DNA of 27,338 bases from NCBI GenBank assembly GCA_001969505.1, contig LSSK01001126.1:1-27338 (forward strand), written 5' to 3'. Both the position numbers and the translations under genes were made by a program. This DNA comes from Zancudomyces culisetae (taxonomy: Eukaryota; Kickxellomycota; Harpellomycetes; Harpellales; Legeriomycetaceae). The notes under the pieces are model-generated. The model was not told the origin of the DNA and ran no database searches. It worked only from the letters and a program-made list of their open reading frames with translations. Below, piece after piece: positions 9,412-19,919 of the stretch. Numbering within the stretch: the stretch's first letter is position 1; each line of letters opens with the position of its first letter.

Positions 9412-10776
9412 TCACTTACCCATAAATCCATACTCGGTCATCCCAAGTTGCTCAATTATATTCTTTGCCTCTGGTATTATTTCCAATGTCATTTGATAAA
9501 CCATGCTGTCTTCTTTATTATACATCAGTGCATTCATAAACATCAGCATAATCTCTTTGTAAAACGTGTTTGTGCTGGTTATTTCATCTGCCCTGATTCT
9601 CAGCTTTATCTGCTTTAAATCCTGTGGTACTTTGATTGCTTTTGAATACTTTGGCGCTTCATTGTCCTTTATCGCTGTGCTGAATATACCTCCTAGTCTA
9701 TGCGCTGAGATATCCTGCCATACATTGTTAATGTTCTTTTTCCACCTTCTCACATTTAGCTCGTGTAGCTTTATTGCCTCTTCATCTTGCTCTCTTTGCT
9801 CCCCACCCTCTTTGTCTTCTTCCATTCTATTATCCTCTTTCGCCTCCCCCAACTCACTCTCGTCCCTGTTCATATTTGGTGCCACTTTTATTTCTATTAC
9901 TTCTTCCTCCTTTTTTATATCAAGAGCATCTTCCTCACCTTCCATTTTCTCTTTTCTTTCTTCTTTTTCTTCTTTTTCTCCTTCCTCCTCTTCCTCCTCT
10001 TCCTCCTCTTCCTCCTCTTCTTCCTCCTCTTTCTCTTCTCTATTCATATCTTCCTTTTCCTTATTCTTCCCTTCTCTCTCCTCTTCCTCTTTTTCACCCA
10101 GCTCTACGCCCACCAGCAACTTTTGTTTCTCGTTTACCTCTAATTCATCTATTAAGCCCTCCTCCTCGGCGACCTTTGCTTTGAAAATATCTGTGCTTAC
10201 ATCCATCGTTTTTGTTTCCTCCTCTTTTTCATATAAAAGAGAATCATCAGTATTCTCTGCCACTATCCCCACTTCTGCTTCTACTTTTACCTTTTCCTCA
10301 TCACCTTCTACCGTTGTATCCATTTCCACTGCCTCTGTTACCACCTCTGTTACCACACTCTCCCCCACCTTCGCCTCACCCTCAGCTACAACATCCATTT
10401 GTACTGAATGGTCCTTTTCTCTCTCCTTCACCTTGTCCCCTTCTTCAAGGTTCTTTTCTTGGGGTACATCTTCCATGCCCTCAACATCTCCGTTCTCTTG
10501 TGCCTTTTCATTCACAGGTTCAATATCTAATTGTGGCACAACCTCTTCATCCTCAGGTTTACTGCCTTGGATTTTTGCACGTTTAATTTCATCTATCCTT
10601 TGGCCAATATCTTTGATTTCTTCTTCTAGACTTTTTACATATGTCTCGATCACTTCTCTTGTTCTCAACTCAATCTGGCCCCTGTGGTCATCCCCCTCAA
10701 GCTCTTGATATTTTCGCTTTAAATCACGTAGTTCGGATTCATAGTCGACGTTTTGATCTGTCTTTTCGACCTCCAT
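9412..10776 (-). CDS. BRD8: BRD8/Bdc1-type bromodomain protein (probable NuA4 subunit)
   Basis: Bromodomains bind acetyl-lysine; this family sits in the NuA4/TIP60 histone acetyltransferase complex. From the ATG at 10776 the frame has 454 residues. An N-terminal coiled coil (about 10-75, LRDLKRKYQ) resembles the segment after the SANT-like domain of BRD8. A very long Glu/Lys-rich disordered region follows (about 75-335), then one bromodomain (338-454) with FYKEIMLMFMNALMYN and the acetyl-lysine-binding Asn420. The SANT-like domain of BRD8 was not found upstream. The frame is open to about 10815, where CTTGCAG resembles a 3' splice site, so an upstream exon is possible. The stop lies inside a good donor (GGTAAGTGA). 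A 3' exon at 9245-9294 would join in frame and replace the last residues. Confidence 0.8.
   Translation of the reverse strand: MEVEKTDQNVDYESELRDLKRKYQELEGDDHRGQIELRTREVIETYVKSLEEEIKDIGQRIDEIKRAKIQGSKPEDEEVVPQLDIEPVNEKAQENGDVEGMEDVPQEKNLEEGDKVKEREKDHSVQMDVVAEGEAKVGESVVTEVVTEAVEMDTTVEGDEEKVKVEAEVGIVAENTDDSLLYEKEEETKTMDVSTDIFKAKVAEEEGLIDELEVNEKQKLLVGVELGEKEEEEREGKNKEKEDMNREEKEEEEEEEEEEEEEEEEGEKEEKEERKEKMEGEEDALDIKKEEEVIEIKVAPNMNRDESELGEAKEDNRMEEDKEGGEQREQDEEAIKLHELNVRRWKKNINNVWQDISAHRLGGIFSTAIKDNEAPKYSKAIKVPQDLKQIKLRIRADEITSTNTFYKEIMLMFMNALMYNKEDSMVYQMTLEIIPEAKNIIEQLGMTEYGFMGK
9982..10030 (-). repeat. 9-nt tandem repeat coding a poly-Glu run
   Basis: Four to five copies of ttcctcctc (+ strand) give a run of Glu codons (GAG/GAA) in the acidic middle of the bromodomain protein. 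It is flanked by less regular GAA/GAG-rich sequence from about 9950 to 10090. The strict reuse of codons in each unit points to recent slippage. Confidence 0.75.
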
Positions 10777-11720
10777 ATTTTCTTTACCCTTGCTGATTGG
10801 AATTGAATCCTGCAAGATTTATTTTTATTTTTATTATTGTTGTTGAATGTTTAATTAATTAATTTCTTTATAGCAAAAAAAATAATTCTTGGTTGTGCTA
10901 TTTTAATGCATGAAAATCGCTCGCTGGTCCACTCTCTCATCCCAATTAATCAATATTCTTAATACTTTCAATGTCAGCGTGTAAATAAGCAGACAAATAA
11001 TAATAAAAATGAGATAGTCTCTTAAACTATGGATGGAACCACAACTGGTTGACTTATATACCTGGTCTTGCAGTGATTAACCCAAAAAAAAATGTTTTTA
11101 TTTAATAAAGAACTCTCTAGAGCCGAGCTCAAAAAATGAACCACGCCTCTGATGGATCTCTGTGTGTATTTACACTGCATGTATTTTCCTTAAAAATAAT
11201 ACATCATCTCATTACACTGTTTTTTATTTGTATAGGCCATACATTCACGTTTTACTCCTATCATGTATTATTTTCAGTATAGCCTTGTGCTATGATAGTC
11301 TTTAAATTTGTAACCACCTTTAATATCACACCTTTTTGACCCAGTTTCAGCGCACTATGTTATTTGTAAATTTAAAAGTATTCAAAAAATAATAGAAACC
11401 AAAATCTAGCAAAATAACCATAGTGATGTCCTATAGCATTTTCCGATACGAAAACCCCTTCGATCTACAAAAGTAAAAAAGAAAAACTACCTTTTTAACC
11501 ACCAGCTTAGTAGGTATAGCACAACTGATTTTGCCAAGATAAGGTCTCAGCAGCCAGGATCCGATTCACCTGTCACACTGCTACGAGATGGTGTTACAAA
11601 ACCAGCACGCCCACCAATCATTTTTGCGCCGAAAGAGAATACTAATACAAAAAAACGGACTGTTCGGCGGTATTTACGATGTTTCACACCTATACAATGT
11701 ATATTTATCAGACAGAAGTG
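10777..11720. other. spacer between bromodomain gene and RING ligase gene
   Basis: Mostly AT-rich. A TATATAAG on the - strand (11053-11060) could be the bromodomain gene promoter, about 280 bp before its ATG. The stretch 11560-11660 is richer in GC and open on the - strand after a pyrimidine-rich acceptor (TTTTTTTGTATTAG). It may be an alternative last exon of the RING ligase gene rather than spacer. No SANT-domain exon was found here. Confidence 0.4.
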
Positions 11721-14098
11721 CTAGGTTCTGTTGATGAAATTGTGGCGCTGATCTGAAAGCCCTCCAGGGGTCGGAGAAAAGAGTAAATCGGCACCATAAT
11801 GTGGAGACTTGCGAATGTCTTGCCATAGTTTGGAATAGCCATCGCATGATTTCAAGGTGCTTCTACAAAGTGGACATAGTGGATGTCTTTCGAGCCATTT
11901 GCGTAAACAAAACCTATTCATCGTTATTTACTTATGTTTTTAGTCATTCATCTGCTTACCATCGCTTTTGCTAGAAATGTTGTGGTCTTATTAAAAGGTA
12001 TTTATCAATTGAGTAGTAGCATATAACCCTTAATAGACTCTAAAAATCGCAATAAAAAACAAATTAAACCAATACCTGTGAAATAAGTGGCCGCACGGGA
12101 GTCGCACACCCTTTTTCATGCTTTCCCAACAAACTGGACAGGGACCATCAAAGTTTTTAAGTTCTTCTCCCTCCACGTCAAAAAGCCTATATATTTATAT
12201 GTGATGATGTATGTTTTTATAAACTGTAATTACTCCCAGGTCAAGTGTTTAGCTCAGATGATTTAAAATAATGCTGGACCAGACTTACACTGAATTCATT
12301 TCACTCAGTGCTTGTTTATAGTGTGCAAGCCTTTTTATGCTTGTGTTAAGCTTTATTATCAGACTTTGGAGATTTGAAAACACAACTATTCCAACTATAT
12401 TGATGTTGAACCCATTGATTACCTAGTATTTTGATAATTTGATTAGCCTCAGGAGTTAACTACAATTACAATGTTATCTTACATAGAAAAATTGATATTA
12501 CCATAATGTGGATAAAGTTGGCCAGCCCAAGTACCAAGATAAACACGTCTACAAGAGACTGAACCCAAAACGTTTTGTCCACCAATGTGTCATCAAAGTC
12601 GTTTACATTTTCCCCCATTTTACAAGAAAACGTTTTTGACAGAATCTGGCCAATGTCGAGTAACACAGTGAGCGTCTAGTTAAAATTTTTAATTACTGGT
12701 TTTAGTCGAAATCTCCCGTTTCGTGGTTGAAATATAAAAAAGAGGGTAGAACCGGTAACATCGTGTTGGGTTTGTGCGCTATAGCAGTAATATATAAAAT
12801 ATGGGAAAGAATAGTAGACAAACCTCGATGGCTAGAAATGGGAAAAACGCTCTTAGCTTGCTCCAAAACATCCAGGCAGCAAGAAAGTTGACAAGTGTAA
12901 CCAAAATCAACAGAAAGTAGAAGGGAAACTCGTCCAGCCTTTTCATGCTTACTGGATTCCTTGGGTTTGCCGACTATTTGTTTGTATTTTTGTTTTTTAA
13001 AAAATCTAAGGTTGACTTGACTCGACTTTTCAAGCTTGTTTTTTATGTACAGTTCAAGAGCATCCAAACTACTTGTGCTCCGTCTCCGTTATTAGCTATA
13101 AATAAAACTATATAATGTAACCCATCAAAGACCCTATGTATATTCTATTGGTGAGTTAAACTTACACCTTTAACATATCCTTTGCAAAGTTTCAATATCT
13201 CGTATAACAGACAAATCAAACTATAGGAAAGAGTCCACAAAACAAAATCTTCCAGCTTAAAGTTAAGTATTGGTTGAATTACTATTGTTTTGAATAAGAA
13301 AAAGTTTCGTGGATAACCAAGGGGGATCTACAAAATAACACAACATTATCAATGTTAGCCATATAGTGTCCTATATTTTGTGTATTGCAGAGAGATAAAG
13401 AATAAGAATAGGCTCAGATAATAACTTACCCATGTGTCTGTCGAAAATTTCATATAACGGTTATAATCTCTTAGCCTCTTGTAAAATAAGACGATGCATA
13501 TCACGACAAAATTTGCGACAAACTAAGTTTTTTATTTAGATACCCATTATAATCACTCAATTATTGCGCCCTTTAGCCTTTCCTGGGGCGAACATGAAAT
13601 TATCTTGAATTTTGGAAAATATTCAAAAAAACATTTAACCCAAACCCAGTTAAAGATGAATGGGTATATAGAAAACGTGTATAATCGGCACTTACCACAA
13701 GCAAATAGATATTTTTAACAAGGATTTTGATTATCTCCGAAATCAGACACCACAGGTTGGGGTTGTCGTATCTAATTGTTATTTCTCTGTTGAAAATAGC
13801 AGAGCTCAGTTTACTCTTTGCTGCTTGTGTTTCCAGTACACCTATTTTCCGCAGCATCTTTACATTTTCAGGTTCTTTTCTCTTTTTTTGCTAAAATAAA
13901 GATAAATATGGTAAAAAATGCAGAGGGGGAGGGGAGCATAAACCCAATCCGCAATTCTTTGGAATATCTGAGAATCTGGCTGCCTTTAAACTTACATTTT
14001 TCAAGCCCTCTGCTATTTTGAATATAAAACATCGCTTGGAATGCAGTGTATGTAATCGAAACGATTGTAAGGATCGGGTAAGCGAACTTCATTCTCAT
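11721..14098 (-). CDS. AMFR: AMFR/gp78-type multi-span RING E3 ubiquitin ligase
   Basis: ER-membrane ligase of the ERAD pathway. Exons, 5' to 3': 13996-14098 (probable), 13696-13890, 13430-13522, 13166-13327, 12824-12973, 12483-12675, 12289-12394, 12076-12186, 11721-11913. All joins from the second exon on keep frame, and the text follows gp78 in order: LEDFVLW, a Leu/Val-rich span ending AAWMFW, FPFLAIETLTVLLD, then WVQSLVDVFILVLGLANFIH. A linker (HYKQALSEMNS) leads to a C3H2C3 RING: CPVCWESM, LPCGHLFH, FCLRKWLE, CPLC. About 35 residues follow the RING; no CUE or p97-binding motif is visible, so the gene is either short or has a missed 3' exon. Joining the first exon (TM1, FAYPILTIVSITYTAFQAMF) leaves a one-base frame conflict beside an A7 run; otherwise the start is the ATG at 13857 or nearby. 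Confidence 0.85.
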
Positions 14099-15211
14099 TT
14101 GCCCTGTAAATCGTTTATGATATTTCTGCTTGTGCTTCAAATCGGTTTATCTTTCAGAACTGTTTCAAAAAAGTGGTGGCTAATAATTCACCAATTCCCA
14201 ATCATTCGAACAAATAAAGTGTAATATATTACAGGTGTTTTTGGCTATTTATGCTAAAAAAAATAGTTCAGGTTAACACTATTATTGTTTTAAGGGAGAG
14301 TTTGGTATTCAAACAGGATCATCACTGCCAAAAAAAAGAGATAATAGTTCAGACAATTTCAGGTTCACTTTTAAAAAATCTGCAAATAAGCTATGAGAGT
14401 GGAAACTATCCAGTGATTGACTAGTAAAAGTATTGGCCATCAGCGTTTGTGAATGGGAATGGGTGATCCAATAAATGCGTTATATTTTATAACTGAGCAA
14501 CATTTCCCGCTATTTTGAGCATTTGGTTTTCTAGCTTATTTCAATTGTTTGAAAGTGTAATCAACTATGGATTTTGCATTTATGGCTCCATCGTGCTTTA
14601 TTTTCCCTACAATTGAACAAAAACAAGTAAAATAGATGGCAACAAAAATAATTAATGGGGAAAAGATGAACCAAGTGTATTTATAAAGCATATAGCAGCT
14701 TTGGAGGATGCTATATAGTCTAGCCTTTTGTGCTAGCTAGTCTTTACTAAAAGCGTTTTACTTTATTAATGCACTGCTTTTAAAAAATATATAGAACTCT
14801 TTTTTGTGTCATATACAAAAAATATAATGTACCCCTCAAACGCTCACTTTGTTAGTGTATACAATCATTGAAAGCAAAGTGTAGATGTGTTTTTTTGGCA
14901 TGTTTAAACCCGAAAACGTTCTAGAATCGGAAAAAAATTCACATTCAGTGTACATAAATCACAGCAAAATTTTCTCTGGTGATAACCTTGAGTTAACTGG
15001 GTATTTGATAGAAAACACCACGACAACGTCGAAATACCCAGATTCACCTACCTTTCATGGCAGCTTAGTATAAACATTATGAAATGAAACAAATGCCTAG
15101 CTTTAGTTTCTTGTCATATTTTCCTGTGTATTAGAGCATATTAATGCTGCGAGGTTGGATTCTTTATCGGTGAAGTTTTACCAAGTGGATAAGAATTGTC
15201 TCTTTTCTTTT
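14099..15211. other. spacer between RING ligase gene and unknown three-exon gene
   Basis: About 1.1 kb of AT-rich sequence. A 62-codon frame on the + strand (14885-15073) has plausible composition and a faint arrestin-like stretch (KIFSGDNLELTGYL). I found no exon that continues it, so it is not called as a gene. The promoter of the RING ligase gene should be at the left end. Confidence 0.35.
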
Positions 15212-15869
15212 CTACAGTTCTATATACTCGGCTTCTTGAAATGGAGGTAATGATGGATTTAACAACATATCTGGCATATCTCTAAAACATTTAACATAAT
15301 ATTTTATAACCAAGAACTAAACTCTACCTAACCTGTCTTCGCTTTTTAAGATGGTAAAAAGTAGATATATTAATGAATGCTTAGTTTAATGTACACGCGT
15401 ATTCAATAAATACCTATAGCACACCACAGTTCTCACTTGCTCAGAACCTCGATTTTTTGATATTATGTATATTGAAGTCAGGTGTGTACCAGAATTACAG
15501 ACAGTATGCATAAGCCGCGTCTATCTTAATACACCTTTTAGATAGCTCGTCACCATTCAACTGGGTATAAATGCCACATTTTATAATATTATAGCTTTAT
15601 GATACTATATCCTTTGAATAGAATCAATATATATCAATATATATCAACACCCTTGGATCTAAAGACAGAATGTGTCGTTTCATAGCCTGTCTTGGTAGTA
15701 TCATAATGGTACTTCGCAAGAGGGTCAGTGATTCAAACCAAAAAGTTTGTGCCTCATTAAAGTATATTTCTATTGGTTTTGGGAAATTCTTTTTTTTATG
15801 CAAATCTAGCGAGTAGTAAAACAGATGAAAGCAAGAAAGTTCAAAAATCAACACGAAAAAAAAACCCAT
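15212..15869 (-). CDS. unrecognised three-exon gene, 131 residues
   Basis: Gene model from splice signals and phase only. Exon 1 is 15651-15869 (ATG at 15869, phase 0 end), exon 2 is 15414-15520 (phase 2 end) and exon 3 is 15212-15281 (stop TAG). Introns are GTGTTG...TAG (130 nt) and GTATTT...TAG (132 nt), sizes normal for this window, and both joins keep frame. The product starts with a hydrophobic segment (GFFFVLIFELSCFHLFYY). It continues with FNEAQTFWFESLTLLRSTIM, then GTHLTSIYIISKNRG and VRTVVCYRDMP, and ends PPFQEAEYIEL. The texture is that of a real folded protein, but I do not recognise the family. The exact ATG is unsure because it precedes a T9 run. The gene is divergent from DAD1 with 221 bp between starts. 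A + strand acceptor-like pyrimidine tract at 15199-15217 is a competing reading of exon 3. Confidence 0.45.
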
Positions 15870-16040
15870 TTGTCAGCTAAGGCTGCTCCCCAGGTTTTGG
15901 TTTGTTATTCACTTGTTTCTAAAGCTGTAGTTAAAATTCAGCCTTCTTTAAATTAATTTATTAGGACTTCTAATTGAAAAAAAAGACAGAACGTTGGTGA
16001 GCAACTTGGTATATATCATTCGATCCTCATGAATCCTTGC

Positions 16041-16050
16041 TTTTTTACAG
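16041..16050 (+). other. possible 3' splice site in the DAD1 leader
   Basis: ttttttacag lies 40 bp before the DAD1 ATG, a strong acceptor match. It could end a 5' UTR intron, which would place the DAD1 promoter inside or beyond the shared 221-bp spacer. No donor can be assigned with confidence. Confidence 0.25.
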
Positions 16051-16090
16051 CGAACAACAAAATCAAGAAAACTAAATAGAACAAATCAGA

Positions 16091-16611
16091 ATGATTTCAA
16101 GCATCTCGAGCGTGTACTCTGAGGCCTTGGAGAAATACAAATCTGAGACTCCAGAGAAACTAAAATTACTCGACCTTTACATGGTATTTTGTGTACTTCT
16201 TGGGGTATTGCAGGCTGTTTATCTACTAGTAGTTGGAACATACCCCTACAATGCCTTTTTGGCTGGCTTTGGATCCGCTGTTGCTAGCTTTGTACTTTCA
16301 GGTAAGCAAGACTAAACATTTTTTATAAAAATATTCAATATCTACAATTTAGTGAGTATTCCTATTAGCAAATCTGAGAATCAAATTCAATCCAAAAAAC
16401 GCCGCTGAGAATAAGCAAACACCAAAAGAGTAGGTTATATATTACTATTTTCTAGAGAAAATTAGCCAAGATAGCGAATTTAATTTCATACCACCTTGAT
16501 CACACTTACTCACGCAACAACACTTGTAACAACGAAAAAAATAGAGCCTTGGCCGAATTCATCTTTTGTAATATCATCTTGCACTTCATTGTAGCGCATT
16601 TCTTGGGCTAA
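16091..16611 (+). CDS. DAD1: DAD1/Ost2 subunit of oligosaccharyltransferase
   Basis: Small integral membrane subunit of the ER oligosaccharyltransferase, needed for N-glycosylation. Exons are 16091-16301, 16369-16429 and 16545-16611; introns are GTAAGC...TAG (67 nt) and GTAGGT...TAG (115 nt), and all phases fit. The product is 112 residues, against 113 for human DAD1. Residues 1-35 carry the cytosolic N-terminus ending LKLLDLYMVF. A first hydrophobic hairpin follows (VLLGVLQAVYLLVVGTYPYN, AFLAGFGSAVASFVLS). The conserved loop is LRIKFNPKN, and the last span, ALAEFIFCNIILHFIVAHFLG, ends in the family's typical FLG. It converges with RAB2; 262 bp separate the two stops, leaving little room for the two 3' UTRs. 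Confidence 0.96.
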
Positions 16612-16873
16612 CATGTGATTTTCCTAGCTATACTTTTTTTTTGCATTAACTGTTGTGTAAACTAAATAAACTTTTCAAAAAAGTTTAAAAACAAAAGTAA
16701 AGGCAAAAAAGGAACAGATAAATGGTACTGGTACATAGAACACAGTGCAATAACCGGAAAAGGCCCTAAGCGTATCGCCGGTTGATCAAAGATTATGACT
16801 AAATCTAATGTGAATAAACACGTGCAAAGAATAAATAAAAAGAACAAAGCGTGTAGAAGTATGTAGAGGCAGC

Positions 16874-18503
<1,630 letters not shown>

Positions 18504-19253
18504 TTTCTTATAGTTAGTATCTTAAAAGCTCCTGTTGAAGAAATAACAAGAATCGTAATTTGTAATGTCCTCGTTCTATTATGGCTCGATTAAAGTTTTC
18601 GAATGTTGAATGCACAAGTGAAAAATACGCTGGATATCCTACCATTAAATCCTTCAGCTGGTCATGCAATAATAAAGTCATTAATGCAATTTAACGCTAC
18701 CGAATTCCATACAATTTCAGCTCAATAAATAATTTGCTTTGGGGAATTGCAAAACAAAAAAAAAGAAGATATGCTCCGTGCTGTTGATGCTATTGGTAAA
18801 AAAACGCATTACAAATCATATGCCAGAAAAAAAATGGACAGGTGAAGGAGAGGGAAAGCAATACTATGATGGAAGCTAATGAAACAATTGGTCACTTGGC
18901 AAGTCCCTCGTCTTTTTTTCGCTTGATGTTGTTGTATTCATATACACGCTAATACGTATATGTACCAAAGAAAAAAATAATTAGCAGCCATTTCAATATA
19001 TAACTGTTTATTAAGAAAGCGTAATAATAAAAATTTGGGCGTTCAATAATGGTATTTAAAATAAATTACAAAAAAAATGATAATATGACGTGCGTACTAA
19101 ATCAACCTTTGGGTTCTAAAACCGGTTGTTATAAATGTTTTACGAAAAATTGCAAGTGTATAATACAGTAACTGAGTAATGTATGCTATTTTCGAATACT
19201 TGAGCGTGCCTTTCAACTGTCAAGTTGTATTGAGATAGAATATGGAAAAAGAG
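18504..19253. other. spacer between RAB2 and the Cys-rich ORF
   Basis: AT-rich, stop-dense in all frames. It includes the RAB2 promoter on its left side and the 3' flank of the metallothionein-like ORF on its right. Nothing else was recognised. Confidence 0.45.
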
Positions 19254-19394
19254 TTAAATAAGATGCTTGATGTATATACACTTATGGCATTCACAGGGGC
19301 ATCTTTTACCGCAGCATACATCCGCTTTGTGCATGCAGGTCTTTAGCGTTGAAAGCTCTTGAGCCTTGGTTTCTTCTTTGCTTATTCTTAACAT
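19254..19394 (-). CDS. small Cys-rich, metallothionein-like protein
   Basis: A 46-codon frame with seven Cys clustered in the last 27 residues (C20, C27, C28, C32, C34, C36, C39). The core VCCGKRCPCECHKC holds overlapping CxC and CxxC spacings, the arrangement used by metallothioneins to bind Cu(I) or Zn(II) in clusters. The N-terminal half is charged (SKEETKAQELSTLK) and has no signal peptide. The leader looks genuine: TATATAAGC lies about 180 bp upstream (19571-19579), followed by an A- and C-rich, G-poor stretch like a transcribed leader. Family assignment rests on Cys pattern alone. Zinc-finger fragments or chance are possible, though the density of Cys in such AT-rich DNA argues against chance. 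The frame is too short for most gene finders. Confidence 0.5.
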   Translation of the reverse strand: MLRISKEETKAQELSTLKTCMHKADVCCGKRCPCECHKCIYIKHLI

Positions 19395-19570
19395 GGTATA
19401 TTTTATCACGAGGTTGACAAGGAATGACTATCAGCTGTGTATGCTTGTGCTATCTCTTGGAGTTTGATATGCTGTTCTTTTTTCTGGATCTTTTGTATTT
19501 TTTTTAAAAAAGTTTTTGTATGGACACTTGATGGTTAGAGAAAAAGTTTTGTTTTGGTTAACTTTTGGTT

Positions 19571-19579
19571 GCTTATATA
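19571..19579 (-). promoter_or_regulatory. TATA box candidate for the metallothionein-like ORF
   Basis: TATATAAGC on the - strand, about 180 bp upstream of the ATG at 19394. The leader between them is purine/C-rich with several ACAAAA stretches. No clear copper- or heavy-metal-response element was identified by eye. Confidence 0.4.
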
Positions 19580-19831
19580 TCTGAATTTATATCAATCGCA
19601 CACTGGGCACTTTTTAATGAATATAAAGACTTTGGTGCTAACATACTGTACGAAACAAATCTAAAAATGCATTATTACTTTATCTTCAACAGGGGTCATT
19701 AATTAGACGAGAAATATGCACACTAAAACAACGACATTAATCGTGTTAAAAAAAATGATTTGCATATCAGCTAAAGTCGTATATTTTGTTTTATGTTTAT
19801 TTTTCGAAACACTAACAGAAACTGTGGAAAA

Positions 19832-19919
19832 TAAAGAGAAAGAGAGAGAAAAAGAGAGAAAAAGAGAGAAAAAGAGAGCAAGAGAGCAAGAGAGCAAGAG
19901 AGCAAGAGAGAGAGAGAAG
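19832..19919. repeat. GA-rich microsatellite (10-mer then 8-mer units)
   Basis: Purine-only on the + strand except for a few C bases. Three copies of a 10-nt unit (aaagagagaa) are followed by four copies of an 8-nt unit (agagcaag), ending in a GA run. It lies about 250 bp upstream of the TATA box of the Cys-rich ORF, so it may belong to that promoter. Open frames across it on both strands are repeat artefacts. Confidence 0.8.

Noticed and set aside
9566-10708. Long + strand open frame of 380 codons, Ser/Pro/Leu-rich
   Set aside because: It is antisense to the Glu/Lys-rich tract of the bromodomain protein. GAA/GAG repeats read backwards give Ser/Leu/Phe codons without stops; there are no conserved motifs.
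14885-15073. + strand 62-codon frame with a faint arrestin-like stretch
   Set aside because: No in-phase continuation through plausible splice sites was found, and the similarity is too weak to call.
15199-15246. + strand exon (ttttcttttctacag acceptor, GGAG|GTAATG donor)
   Set aside because: A good-looking splice pair, but the 29-nt exon has no partners. The - strand reading of the same bases joins in phase to two further exons.
15378-15413. 34-nt intron between exon 2 of the unknown gene and a frame reading HSLIYLLFTIL
   Set aside because: All secure introns here are 61 nt or longer, and the resulting phase hits a stop. The direct join to 15281 keeps frame.
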